Shown here one piece after another: positions 9,000 to 17,228 of a stretch of 51,909 bases of DNA. Below the pieces are notes generated by a model. That model made no database searches. It was not told where the DNA came from and worked only from the letters and a program-made list of their open reading frames with translations. The stretch comes from Fidelibacterota bacterium (GTDB lineage: Bacteria; Fidelibacterota; UBA8477; JABMPR01), in contig JAJRSW010000086.1 in the NCBI GenBank assembly GCA_024278595.1, positions 1 to 51,909 of the forward strand, given 5' to 3'. The stretch's first letter is position 1. Each line of letters starts with the position of its first letter. The position numbers and the translations under genes are program-made.

Positions 9000-9104
9000 C
9001 CCTCGCAAAAAGGATTTGCAAAAACACGGAATATACCCTATGTATATTAAATACAACTACTTATAACAAATACACCTAAACCTATAAATAACAACACTCT
9101 GCGT
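9000..9104 (+). repeat. Dispersed repeat, family 2, copy 1
   Basis: About 105 bases closely match 11789-11895 and the reverse complement of 38062-38171. Shared landmarks are GCAAAAAG near the left end, AAAAACACGGAAT, a TAAATACA block and AATAACAACA followed by CTCTGCG. No reading frame is present. The similarity with the third copy continues to the right into the CCCTGAG-containing tandem repeats. Confidence 0.8.
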
Positions 9105-9118
9105 CATTTCGGCCAGCG

Positions 9119-9190
9119 ATCCCTGAGCCCCGTCGAAGGGTGGTCCCTGAGCCCCGTCGAAGGGTGGTCCCTGAGCTCAGCCGAAGGATT
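9119..9190 (+). repeat. Three tandem 24-bp units
   Basis: The core CCCTGAGCCCCGTCGAAGGG recurs at 9121 and 9145, with a diverged third unit at 9169 (CCCTGAGCTCAGCCGAAGG). The spacing is exactly 24 bases. Each unit can fold as a small hairpin (CCCT...AGGG). It is an intergenic repeat, not a CRISPR, since there are no spacers. Confidence 0.85.
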
Positions 9191-9264
9191 CAATGCAATG
9201 CTCTGTACCTCTGCGAGTCGAAGATCCCGACAAACTTGTCCGGGAGGAAAGGTTGCACCCACAA

Positions 9265-9990
9265 TCAATCCTGAATAATATCCTCTTCGTTATCCTCAAA
9301 TACCCAATCCGGGATGCCTTGATTTACTTTGTAATTTTTAAATGTGATACTGATTGATCCTTCCAGCCATTCACCAGTCATACTTTCATCAAAAGCCTTC
9401 ATATCAGTCGGCTTTTGGCCGAGTCGTTGAATATTCTTAAAATCTGGTGGAAACTGTATATTCATCTCTGTGGATGTAGGGAGCGGAATCCCTGCCACAA
9501 TGGTATATTCGGAATTCAAGGAGAAGAACTCCCGGTCATTATGGGTAACCCGAGCATGATAAACGCTACCATTCAATTGATCCACGTAAAAGCTGATCCG
9601 CCCGGCTTTGTTCATGAATGTGTCCTCGATGGCAACTTCAAAGACGGCATGGCCATTTACAATGGTATCATTCAACACCTGCAGCTCTAGCGAGTCCTTT
9701 AGGAAGGTAAAAAAGGGCTGAATTCCCTGTTTGGGAATAATAGCAAAACCTTTGACCTCCACCTTACTTTTGTCAGGAGCTTTGTACAAATAATGGATCT
9801 TACGGGAGGGCATCCGGAAACCGGGAATATTCAGGGACAGCTTGATGTCCACCTCATAATCCTCGATCTGTTCCCAGTTGCCCAACATGAGTTTACGGAT
9901 CTCATTGCTGCTGGGAAGTTCTTCAGCGAGGAGACCACTGGACAAACAAGCCAGGGTGAGAAGTAGTACAGCATTTTTGACAATGATCAT
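9265..9990 (-). CDS. Exported LolA/LolB-like fold protein, partner of the ABC-2 transporter
   Basis: A 241-residue protein with a signal peptide (VLLLTLACLSSGLLAEE). The mature part alternates short beta-strand-like segments such as YEVDIKLSLNIPGF, IHYLYKAPDKSKVEVKG and GRISFYVDQLNG. This resembles the half-barrel of outer membrane lipoprotein carrier (LolA/RseB-like) proteins. The C-terminus is acidic. The gene overlaps the permease stop by four bases (ATGA), so it is translationally coupled to the transporter. It may accept a lipid or lipoprotein from the pump. No catalytic motif is visible and the fold call is by pattern only. Confidence 0.55.
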   Translation of the reverse strand: MIIVKNAVLLLTLACLSSGLLAEELPSSNEIRKLMLGNWEQIEDYEVDIKLSLNIPGFRMPSRKIHYLYKAPDKSKVEVKGFAIIPKQGIQPFFTFLKDSLELQVLNDTIVNGHAVFEVAIEDTFMNKAGRISFYVDQLNGSVYHARVTHNDREFFSLNSEYTIVAGIPLPTSTEMNIQFPPDFKNIQRLGQKPTDMKAFDESMTGEWLEGSISITFKNYKVNQGIPDWVFEDNEEDIIQD

Positions 9991-10829
9991 GAAAGGATAT
10001 CCCTTCTACTAAAAATAAGGTAGGCAACCCCCAGAAAGAAAATAATGTTTGAAAATATCAGACCAAAACCCCTGAACAGATCACCCCAGGGTATGGGGTC
10101 ATAAAATACTTGCTCCCAATTGGAAAAATAGGTCGTGAAGAGATAGGGCTGGATATTTCTGAACACGTCCAGCGGTAAGGTGGAGACCATGAGGAAAAAG
10201 ATAATCACCGCCATGGTACCGATCACTGGTCCCACTGCATTCCTCACCATGACTGAGAAGAAGATTGCGATGGAGCTTACCAGGGCCATATTCATGAACG
10301 AAAATCCGTAGGCGAACAGAAATCTACTGGCAGCATCCCCGGACTCCAGGATCAACACCCCCTCATGAAAGACCAGCATGTCGCCCCCGCCATGCCAGAT
10401 CAAACCCAGTCCAAGTGTTAAAAGTCCGAAGTACAGCACAAAAATGAGGGTATAGATCATGGTGGCTAAAGTTTTTGAGATAAAAATACTTAGGCGTGAA
10501 ATGGGGCGGGTGGCATAGATCCGGAAGGTGCCATTTGCCTGTTCTCCAGCAAAGATATCACCCCCAACCAGAGCGATGAGAAAGGGAATGTGTACCCAGA
10601 AGAAGTTCATGATAAAGTAGGCTGCTGTGTATCCATTCGTGGGTGATCCCTCAATAAAGAACATCTCAGAGACAGCATTCTCGATTTGACCCTGAATGTG
10701 CGAGGTTCCCATGCCGTAGCCCCATAGTATCAGGGGCACGATCACCGTAAATAGCATGATGCCAATGTAGGACCGAACCAACGAAAATATTTTGTAGAGT
10801 TCGTTTTGGGTCAGTTTGAGGAGTATCAT
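9987..10829 (-). CDS. ABC-2 type transporter permease
   Basis: This 280-residue protein has six hydrophobic segments, the first near residues 22-40 (IGIMLFTVIVPLILWGYGMG). The FAGEQANGTFRIYATRPISRLSIFISK block around residues 90-115 is the signature cytoplasmic loop of ABC-2/NosY-like permeases that contacts the ATPase. Large loops follow between helices (for example after LIWHGGGDM). The gene overlaps the ATPase gene upstream and the LolA-like gene downstream by four bases each, giving a tight three-gene operon. The substrate is unknown. Confidence 0.88.
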   Translation of the reverse strand: MILLKLTQNELYKIFSLVRSYIGIMLFTVIVPLILWGYGMGTSHIQGQIENAVSEMFFIEGSPTNGYTAAYFIMNFFWVHIPFLIALVGGDIFAGEQANGTFRIYATRPISRLSIFISKTLATMIYTLIFVLYFGLLTLGLGLIWHGGGDMLVFHEGVLILESGDAASRFLFAYGFSFMNMALVSSIAIFFSVMVRNAVGPVIGTMAVIIFFLMVSTLPLDVFRNIQPYLFTTYFSNWEQVFYDPIPWGDLFRGFGLIFSNIIFFLGVAYLIFSRRDILS

Positions 10830-11788
10830 TTCTGCTCCATGAGCGAAAGAAAATAATGTTCAAGGCGATTGCGCTGCGAAATCGAAAAGATGTTAATATT
10901 GTGGGTCGACATGCGGTGGATCAATTCAGGAATATTGCTGTATATGATCTCAATACTGATGGCATTGGCCAAAACTTTTATATCGCTCACCAGGTCAATT
11001 CCTGCTAAAAACTTGATAGCCAGCTCTGAATGCTCGACCTCAAGTTCAACCGTAACATTTTCCATTTTCTGGAAAATTGTACTCAGGGATCCTTGGGCAG
11101 CCAGTTTCCCATTAAAGATCAGGGCAATATCCGAGCAGATGAGTTCGACTTCATGCAGGAGATGTGAAGACAGGAAGATCGTTACTTGCTGTTCCCGGGC
11201 GATCTTGAGAATAAAATCCCGAATTTCATGCATGCCCTGGGGATCCAGACCGGTCGTTGGCTCGTCCAGTACCAGGAGTCTCGGGTTGGGTAACAAAGCC
11301 TGCGCCAATCCAAGCCGTTGTTTCATCCCCTGGGAAAAAGTCTTCACCTTATCTTTGCGACGTTCATATAAACCCAGTAGCTGCAATAGTTCGTTAATGT
11401 GGTCATCCTGATCGTGTCCGGTCAAGCGGCCCAGGATCTTCATATTCTGGGAAGCACTCAGGTTTTTATAAAAATCAGCTCGGTCCACCAGAGTGCTCAT
11501 TTCCTGACGAACTTTATGACCTGAATAACTTGACCGACCTAAAATATTAAAATTGCCAGCATCTGCCCTGATAAGGCCGGCCACGATCCTGATCAAGGTG
11601 GATTTTCCAGCCCCATTGGGTCCCAGAAATCCAAATATGCTCCCGGTTGGAACCTGCAAGCTTACATCGTCCAGAGCCTGGATAGTTTTAAAACGTTTGG
11701 AAAGTCCGTAGCATTCAAGAGCCATGGGCATTGACTGCAGCGGAGGAATATTTTCTACTAAAGGATCTTTTTCAGGGGTATCAATCAT
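10826..11788 (-). CDS. ABC transporter ATP-binding protein (ABC-2 exporter type)
   Basis: An ATPase of 320 residues when started at ATG 11788. Walker A is GPNGAGKST, the signature motif is FSQGMKQRLGLAQALL, and Walker B is LLVLDEPTTGLDPQG with the H-loop in LSSHLLHEVE. The C-terminal ~90 residues are the extra domain seen in exporters such as CcmA/NatA-like proteins. An ATG 20 codons upstream (11848) is open, but those codons lie inside the family-2 repeat and have no family match, so 11788 is the better start. It powers the overlapping ABC-2 permease. Confidence 0.92.
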   Translation of the reverse strand: MIDTPEKDPLVENIPPLQSMPMALECYGLSKRFKTIQALDDVSLQVPTGSIFGFLGPNGAGKSTLIRIVAGLIRADAGNFNILGRSSYSGHKVRQEMSTLVDRADFYKNLSASQNMKILGRLTGHDQDDHINELLQLLGLYERRKDKVKTFSQGMKQRLGLAQALLPNPRLLVLDEPTTGLDPQGMHEIRDFILKIAREQQVTIFLSSHLLHEVELICSDIALIFNGKLAAQGSLSTIFQKMENVTVELEVEHSELAIKFLAGIDLVSDIKVLANAISIEIIYSNIPELIHRMSTHNINIFSISQRNRLEHYFLSLMEQK

Positions 11789-11927
11789 GACGACCCGCAA
11801 AAAGTATTTGGAAAAACACGGAATGTGTCCTATGCATAATAAATACAATCATTTATAATAAATACACCTACACCCATAAATAACAACATTCTGCGCCTCT
11901 GCGAGAGGAACTTTTTGCGATGGCGTC
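11789..11927 (+). repeat. Dispersed repeat, family 2, copy 2 (fills the whole intergenic gap)
   Basis: This copy runs from the base adjoining the ABC ATPase start codon to the first bases of the GMC oxidoreductase stop codon. Its ends form an imperfect inverted repeat: GACGACCCGCAAAAAGT at the left and ACTTTTTGCGATGGCGTC at the right. The interior matches 9000-9104 and the reverse of 38062-38171. Confidence 0.82.
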
Positions 11928-13515
11928 AATCATAAAAGGGTGAATCTTTTCGTTGAGGAAATGTGGAAAGAATATACTCGGCCAGGGCAGTGATGGTGAG
12001 GCTGGGGTTAACACCCAAATTGGCCGGGATCACGGATCCATCTACCACATACATGTTTTCATAGCCGTGCACCTTGCCTTCAAAGTCGCAAACGCCGGTT
12101 TGTTCCGTTGGACCCATGGCACAGCCACCCAGGATATGAGCCGTGGATGAAACATCAAACAGAACTTCTGGTAGAACACTATAGGCATTGCCGTCCATTT
12201 TTTCAGCCATTCTCCTGGCGACCTCATTGGCAACGGGAATATAGGCTGGTACCATGGCTACGCCGGGTGCCTCTCTGGAGTTCATGCTCCGGCCACCCAG
12301 GCGCCACCAACGCCGTTTATAATCAAACCGCATATAATTTTCTACGGTCTGCATGACCAGCAGGATGGCTGTTCGATGAGCCCAACGAAAAGGATTCAAA
12401 GATTCCAGAGTTTTCAGGGGATGTCGGATAACAGTCCCTAAAAACCGGATGGGTCGAGGGATTCGACCTCCACCGCCCACCAGGATCGTGGTGAGCATGG
12501 CCATGACATCAGAGCCCTTGGGATAGCGAACCACTTCCACATGGGTATCTGGATCGGGATAGATCCCTGAGGTGATGGCGATCTCCTTGGAGTAATTCAC
12601 ATCCCTCCGGTTTGTTTTAACCCCGATTAGTGCTTCAGAATTGGTGCGGATAAGATCACCCAGGCGCGGCGAAAGGGCTGGCAGATCCCCATTCGATCGG
12701 GATTTCAGGAGTAATTTTACGGTACCCATAACCCCGCCAGCCAGTATGAGACCTTTGGTTTTAAATATTTCGATGGGGTGTCTGAACCCCGTACTTTTGC
12801 GGGTGATGAGCCGATAGTTATCCCCACGTTTTAGAATTTGGGTCACTTCTGTTTCCGGAATGATTTCAACCCCCAGTTTCTCAGCCAGGTAGAGATAATT
12901 TTTATCAAGGGTATTTTTACCATCATCACGACAGCCCACCATACAGGCGCCACATAACGTACAACCCGTCCGTTCAGGACCTTTGCCATCAAAGTATGGG
13001 TCCGGAACGGGTTCACCGGAATTCTCATAAAAGACACCCACATCGTTTATGTGGAAAGTGTCCTTGCCGGTGAGCTCCTGGCCCACCTCGGCCAGCATTT
13101 CATCCGTGGGCGAGAGGGTGGGGCTGGGGGTTGCACCTAACATCTTCTGGGCGGTCTTATAATGGGGGGCCAGCCGCTGCTTCCAATCACCGGGTCCCCA
13201 TTCAGGTTTTTTGAAAACTTCATCAGCTGGAACCAATAAATTGTTGGCGTAAACCAGACTACCCCCGCCAACCCCGGCGCCATGCAGAATGAAAACATGT
13301 TTCAACAGGGTCATACATTGAATACCATATAGCTTTAACTGAGGTAGCCAGAAATATTTGCGGAAATTCCAGTTGGTTTTAGCATAGTCCTTGGGTTCAT
13401 AGCGTTTCCCTTTTTCAAGAACCGCAACTTTGTACCCCTTCTCAGCCAATCGCAAGGCTGATACAGAACCACCAAACCCCGAACCGACAATAATATAATC
13501 ATATGTTTTAGCCAT
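11926..13515 (-). CDS. GMC-family FAD oxidoreductase (cholesterol-oxidase-like)
   Basis: A 529-residue flavoenzyme. The N-terminal Rossmann motif is YIIVGSGFGGSVSALRLAEKG, followed by the second FAD motif HGAGVGGGSLVYAN (about 79-91). Four cysteines, CTLCGACMVGC (185, 188, 191, 195), form a ferredoxin-like CxxCxxCxxxC cluster in the middle. The C-terminal GMC domain has HILGGCAMG and VVDGSVIPANLGVNPSLTI. No signal peptide is seen. Family members oxidise sterols or other hydroxylated lipids. The cysteine set is common in this bacterial subfamily and may bind an Fe-S cluster. The gene follows rpmB on the same strand but is separated from it by a terminator. Confidence 0.88.
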   Translation of the reverse strand: MAKTYDYIIVGSGFGGSVSALRLAEKGYKVAVLEKGKRYEPKDYAKTNWNFRKYFWLPQLKLYGIQCMTLLKHVFILHGAGVGGGSLVYANNLLVPADEVFKKPEWGPGDWKQRLAPHYKTAQKMLGATPSPTLSPTDEMLAEVGQELTGKDTFHINDVGVFYENSGEPVPDPYFDGKGPERTGCTLCGACMVGCRDDGKNTLDKNYLYLAEKLGVEIIPETEVTQILKRGDNYRLITRKSTGFRHPIEIFKTKGLILAGGVMGTVKLLLKSRSNGDLPALSPRLGDLIRTNSEALIGVKTNRRDVNYSKEIAITSGIYPDPDTHVEVVRYPKGSDVMAMLTTILVGGGGRIPRPIRFLGTVIRHPLKTLESLNPFRWAHRTAILLVMQTVENYMRFDYKRRWWRLGGRSMNSREAPGVAMVPAYIPVANEVARRMAEKMDGNAYSVLPEVLFDVSSTAHILGGCAMGPTEQTGVCDFEGKVHGYENMYVVDGSVIPANLGVNPSLTITALAEYILSTFPQRKDSPFYD

Positions 13516-13547
13516 GGAAAAATCTATTCAGAATGGGGGTTTATGGA

Positions 13548-13576
13548 ATAAAAAAAGTCCCGGGAACGGGACTTTT
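13548..13576 (-). terminator. Terminator of rpmB
   Basis: A ten-base perfect stem (AAAAGTCCCG / CGGGACTTTT) with a GGAA loop; the minus-strand transcript then runs through a T tract. It separates rpmB from the GMC oxidoreductase gene. Confidence 0.9.
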
Positions 13577-13602
13577 ATAAATACTGTCAGAACCGAAAAA
13601 AA

Positions 13603-13794
13603 TCAGGCGACTTTTACAGCCTTTCCGGATTTAATGCAACTGGTGCAAATTTTCTGATGGGTAACCCGACCATCAACAAGAACCCGCACGCGCTGCAGGT
13701 TTGGTAACCAACGGCGACGTGATTTCTTGTGTGAGTGACTCACATTATTCCCTACGGTCGGACCTTTACCACATATATCACAACGCTTTGCCAT
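13603..13794 (-). CDS. rpmB: 50S ribosomal protein L28
   Basis: A 63-residue protein beginning MAKRCDICGKGP, then GNNVSHSHKKSRRRWLPN and VTHQKICTSCIKSGK. Two CxxC pairs show it is the zinc-binding (C+) form of L28. It binds 23S rRNA in the large subunit. The start at 13794 is chosen over an in-frame ATG two codons upstream because GGGAG then sits seven bases away. No rpmG is adjacent. Confidence 0.95.
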   Translation of the reverse strand: MAKRCDICGKGPTVGNNVSHSHKKSRRRWLPNLQRVRVLVDGRVTHQKICTSCIKSGKAVKVA

Positions 13795-14005
13795 TTTCAT
13801 ACTCCCATTCTAAAGCGCGCAAATATAGACGGGGACAGACGCGTGTCAAAGAATAAATAGTAGCCATAAGCCAGAATTCAGGAATAGGGAAGTAGGTGGG
13901 TACAGGAGCCTGTGAAATCAACGATTGTAAAGTTATGTCGGTGAATAAATTCGTGCTCTCAATCTGATAATTCAATTGTTTCAAACAATATTTAGTCTTT
14001 ACTAT

Positions 14006-14040
14006 CCTGCAATAATTCTGTAATTCATGAATAATGCAGG
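14006..14040 (+). repeat. Short element with family-1 tips (35 bp)
   Basis: CCTGCAATAATTC at the left and GAATAATGCAGG at the right are the two outer ends of the family-1 element, joined by only ten bases with the interior missing. A related 29-bp sequence in reverse lies at 15361-15389. The rest of the 13795-14145 gap shows no gene. Confidence 0.6.
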
Positions 14041-14145
14041 CTAGAAGTTGTTTGATTTATTATCCCCTTGATAATTCAACTGTCAGAGCACTGCCAAAAT
14101 ATTCTCTGCGTTCTCAGTGCTCTCCGCGGTTAGATTAAATCGGAA

Positions 14146-15198
14146 ATGTGGAAGATCGGACATATAGAGATAAAATCTAAGGCTATTCTGGCGCCCATGG
14201 CTGGTGTTACGGGTCATCCATTTCGTGTGCTCTGCAAAGAACAGGGTGCTGGTGTTGTATATACTGAATTTGTGAGTGCCAATGGGATCATCCGCGAAAA
14301 TCGGAAAACCCTGGATATGATGAAATTCACCGAGACTGAAAGACCCATCGGCGTCCAGATCTTTGGTGAATCACCGGAAGTCCTGGCCCAGAGTGCGAAA
14401 TATATTGAGGAAACTGTTAAACCCGATATTATCGATCTCAATTTCGGGTGTCCAGTACCCAAGGTCACTAAACGCGGGGGTGGCTCGGCCATCCTAAAGG
14501 ATCTACCGCTCATGGATGAGGTAGCCCAGGCAGTGGTTGAAGCTGTTTCAATACCAGTGACAGCGAAGATTCGATCGGGTTGGAACAATGGCTGTATCGT
14601 TGCACCAGTAGCCGCCGCTGCCTTACAGGATGCTGGAATTGCAGCTCTCACACTTCACCCTCGGACGACCAAACAACTTTACACAGGCGAGGCTGACTGG
14701 AGCCTCATCACTGAGACGCGTAAAGCGATCAGTATTCCCCTCATCGGAAATGGTGACATTCGCAGTGCTCAGGATGCCAAACGAATGATGGATGAAACGG
14801 GTTGCGATGCCGTCATGGTCGGGCGCAGAGCTTTGGGGAATCCCTGGATCTTCAGGGAGATCAATGAATATCTGAATCAGGGGACCATTCCTGATGCGAT
14901 TCGCTTGATCGACCGGGTGAAATTGTGCCATCGACATTTGTATATGGAGACCCAGGCCATGGGTGCCACCCGGGGAACAAATTATATCAAAAAACATCTC
15001 AGCTGGTATCTCAAAGGCTTTCCAGGAGCCTCCGCTTATCGTCAACGATTATATACCATCATGGAATTTGGTCATATGGATGCTGAGATAAATAAAATAA
15101 TAGAAGAATTAGAAGCTGACCATGAGCTGGCAAACTTTAGCTATCGGGAGGAGGGACCACTGTTTCCTAATGTCCCTGGCAGCAAAGATAATTACTAA
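14146..15198 (+). CDS. dusB: tRNA-dihydrouridine synthase (DusB-like)
   Basis: A 350-residue flavoenzyme. The opening ILAPMAGVTGHPFR binds FMN. NFGCPVPKVTKRGGGSA carries the catalytic Cys102. The Lys of VTAKIRSGW, LHPRTTKQLYTG, GNGDI and MVGRRALGNPWIF complete the TIM-barrel FMN-binding set. The C-terminal helical domain (about 250-340) binds tRNA. It reduces specific uridines in the tRNA D-loop. The motif spelling fits DusB rather than DusA or DusC. It starts at ATG with only a weak ribosome site. Confidence 0.93.
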   Translation: MWKIGHIEIKSKAILAPMAGVTGHPFRVLCKEQGAGVVYTEFVSANGIIRENRKTLDMMKFTETERPIGVQIFGESPEVLAQSAKYIEETVKPDIIDLNFGCPVPKVTKRGGGSAILKDLPLMDEVAQAVVEAVSIPVTAKIRSGWNNGCIVAPVAAAALQDAGIAALTLHPRTTKQLYTGEADWSLITETRKAISIPLIGNGDIRSAQDAKRMMDETGCDAVMVGRRALGNPWIFREINEYLNQGTIPDAIRLIDRVKLCHRHLYMETQAMGATRGTNYIKKHLSWYLKGFPGASAYRQRLYTIMEFGHMDAEINKIIEELEADHELANFSYREEGPLFPNVPGSKDNY

Positions 15199-15210
15199 AT
15201 ACCAAATTTT

Positions 15211-15238
15211 GTAGAGACCCTGTATGCAAGGTCTCTAC
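15211..15238. repeat. 28-bp palindromic repeat downstream of dusB
   Basis: GTAGAGACC and GGTCTCTAC form a nine-base perfect stem with a TGTATGCA-like centre. A sister copy lies at 44329-44356. It may double as a transcription stop for dusB, although no T tract follows. Confidence 0.75.
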
Positions 15239-15360
15239 GGTAAATGCCTGTTGCATATATTTATTACAACCCTGGTCCTGTAACAAACCCTACCCTTTCC
15301 CAATAAACAGTTTATACTATTCGCGATTCATTCCCACCATTGGCTGGAAATTTGCTTATA

Positions 15361-15389
15361 GCAGATTCATGAATTACAGAATTATTCAG
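15361..15389 (-). repeat. Short element related to family-1 tips (29 bp)
   Basis: Read on the minus strand this is CTGAATAATTCTGTAATTC followed by ATGAATCTGC, almost the same as 14006-14040. It lies 27 bases before the start codon of the COG2403-like gene. Confidence 0.5.
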
Positions 15390-15415
15390 ATTGACAATCA
15401 TTTAAAGGAGAAGTA

Positions 15416-16765
15416 ATGAGCGATCGAATCAAAGTATTGATCATGGGCGCTGCCGGGCGCGATTTTCATAATTTTAATGTCCACTTTCGTGACAATGAAG
15501 ACTACGATGTGGTGGCCTTTACAGCCACACAGATCCCGGATATCGATGGGCGTAAATATCCTGCTGAATTGGCCGGTAGCCTGTATCCTGAAGGTATCCC
15601 CATTCATGATGAAGAGGACCTGGAAGACCTGATCTATGATCTGGATGTGGATGAAGTGGTTTTTGCCTATAGTGATCTGCCTTATGAATATGTCATGTCC
15701 AAAGCAGCCCTGGTCAATTATGCCGGTGCTGATTTTCGGCTCATGGGAGCCAAGTCCACCATGGTTCCCTCCACCAAGCCGGTGATCGCCATTTGTGCTG
15801 TCCGAACTGGCTGTGGAAAAAGTCAAACCACCCGGGCTGTCTGTGATCATTTGACAGCAATGGGCAAAAAGGTGGTGGCGATCCGACATCCCATGCCGTA
15901 CGGTGATCTGGTGCAGCAGAAGGTTCAGCGTTTTGCTGAACTGGATGACCTTAAAAAACATGATTGCACCATCGAAGAAATGGAAGAGTATGAACCTCAC
16001 ATCATGAACAACACAGTGGTCTATGCCGGTGTGGATTATGAAGCCATCCTCCGCGAAGCGGAAAAGGAAGCTGATATCATTGTCTGGGATGGTGGTAACA
16101 ATGACATGCCCTTTTATATGCCTGATATCATGATCACGGTTGTTGATCCGCACAGAGCTGGTCATGAACTGGGTTATTATCCCGGTGAAACTAATCTACT
16201 CCTGGCTGATGTCATTGTGATCAACAAGATCGACACCGCCGATATTGATGATATTGCCACTGTGCGTGAGAATATCCGTATGGTCAACCCTGAAGCCATT
16301 GTTGTGGATGCCGCGTCACCTGTAGCTCTTGATGACCAGGAATTAATCTATGGTAAGAAGGTTCTGGTGGTGGAAGACGGTCCAACCCTGACCCATGGTG
16401 AGATGATGTATGGTGCCGGTGTGGTGGCTGCTGAAAAATATGGGGCAGAAAGTCTGGTTGACCCGCGTCCCTGGACCGTTGGCAAGCTTTCTGAAACCTT
16501 TGATAAGTATCCTGATATTGGACAGATTCTCCCAGCCATGGGCTATGGTGATGAGCAGATGAAGGATCTCGAAACCACTATCAATAAAGTTGAGTGTGAT
16601 GCAGTTGTCATCGGAACACCCATTGATCTGCGGCGGGTCATCAATATCGAAAAACCTTCGGTTCGGGTAACTTACAAACTGCAGGAGATCGGTTCACCCA
16701 CATTGGCTAGTATTCTCAATAGCAATGTCCTGAAGGAACTCGAGGACGCCGTTAAAAACAGTTAG
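15416..16765 (+). CDS. Cyclic 2,3-diphosphoglycerate synthetase-like P-loop GTPase (COG2403 type)
   Basis: A 449-residue cytosolic protein. A Rossmann-like N-terminal part begins KVLIMGAAGRDFHNFNVHFR. The central P-loop ICAVRTGCGKSQTTRAV lies at about 126-141, with IRHPMPYG, IIVWDGGNNDMPFY and the NKID motif (VIVINKIDTAD) typical of G3E/MinD-like NTPases. The layout matches archaeal cDPG synthetase, which cyclises 2,3-diphosphoglycerate using ATP; bacterial COG2403 proteins are mostly unstudied. AAAGGAG lies eight bases before ATG. It is a monocistronic gene followed by a terminator hairpin. Whether it makes cDPG here is unproven. Confidence 0.8.
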   Translation: MSDRIKVLIMGAAGRDFHNFNVHFRDNEDYDVVAFTATQIPDIDGRKYPAELAGSLYPEGIPIHDEEDLEDLIYDLDVDEVVFAYSDLPYEYVMSKAALVNYAGADFRLMGAKSTMVPSTKPVIAICAVRTGCGKSQTTRAVCDHLTAMGKKVVAIRHPMPYGDLVQQKVQRFAELDDLKKHDCTIEEMEEYEPHIMNNTVVYAGVDYEAILREAEKEADIIVWDGGNNDMPFYMPDIMITVVDPHRAGHELGYYPGETNLLLADVIVINKIDTADIDDIATVRENIRMVNPEAIVVDAASPVALDDQELIYGKKVLVVEDGPTLTHGEMMYGAGVVAAEKYGAESLVDPRPWTVGKLSETFDKYPDIGQILPAMGYGDEQMKDLETTINKVECDAVVIGTPIDLRRVINIEKPSVRVTYKLQEIGSPTLASILNSNVLKELEDAVKNS

Positions 16766-16777
16766 TCCAGCATAATT

Positions 16778-16805
16778 CCAGGCTGGGGGTCCACCCCCAG
16801 CCTGG
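16778..16805 (+). terminator. Terminator-like hairpin after the COG2403-like gene
   Basis: A perfect 13-bp GC-rich stem (CCAGGCTGGGGGT / ACCCCCAGCCTGG) with a two-base loop lies 12 bases after the stop codon. It lacks a proper T tract. Confidence 0.65.
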
Positions 16806-16911
16806 TTATCCCCATTCAACTCCAGGTCTGGTTAATCATCGATCAAATCCCAACTCGCTTAAACTGTGCAAAATAGTTTCGCATGGCAAAATCAACCCTA
16901 CATTACCGGCC

Positions 16912-17226
16912 ATGAGTGCCAAACGATCAAAACGGATCAGTAGCGGGGACGGGTGGAGCTTTAATGCTGCCCCTCAACCTCTTGCCAAAAATACGGGAAG
17001 CAGTAAAAAGCTTATTCGTCTGAGGATGGAGAAGCGCAAAGGTAAACCGACCACCATCTTATACGATATGGAAGGGGTGCCTGATATGAAGCTGTTGGCC
17101 AAAGCCTTGAAAAACCTGGTAAGTGCCGGCGGGACGACAAAAAATGAAAAAATCGAGATCCAGGGTGAACATCGTAAGCGATTTAGGGTATACCTATGTG
17201 ATGAAGGTTACGAAGTGAAAGGTTGA
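16912..17226 (+). CDS. SUI1/YciH-family translation factor
   Basis: This 104-residue protein has an eIF1-like fold. The core RLRMEKRKGKPTTILYDMEG starts at about residue 36. LAKALKNLVSAGGTTKNEKIEIQGEHRKR then matches the YciH/SUI1 family (K-x-L-K-x-x-x-x-G-G-T-x-K-x-x-x-I-x-x-Q-G). Bacterial YciH binds the 30S subunit and influences start-site fidelity. The N-terminal 30 residues are basic and probably disordered. The next gene starts two bases after its stop, so the two are likely co-expressed. No ribosome site is evident. Confidence 0.9.
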   Translation: MSAKRSKRISSGDGWSFNAAPQPLAKNTGSSKKLIRLRMEKRKGKPTTILYDMEGVPDMKLLAKALKNLVSAGGTTKNEKIEIQGEHRKRFRVYLCDEGYEVKG

Positions 17227-17228
17227 TC

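Noticed and set aside
9119-9190. CRISPR-like array
   Set aside because: The three 24-bp units are contiguous with no unique spacers and there are no cas genes nearby, so these are simple tandem repeats.
11789-11848. A 20-codon N-terminal extension of the ABC ATPase
   Set aside because: It falls entirely within the family-2 repeat, has no resemblance to transporter N-termini and lacks a good ribosome site; ATG 11788 is a better start.
15398-16165. A 255-codon frame opposite the COG2403-like gene
   Set aside because: It is the His/Asp-rich shadow of a strongly coding gene, has no ribosome site, and no recognisable domain.
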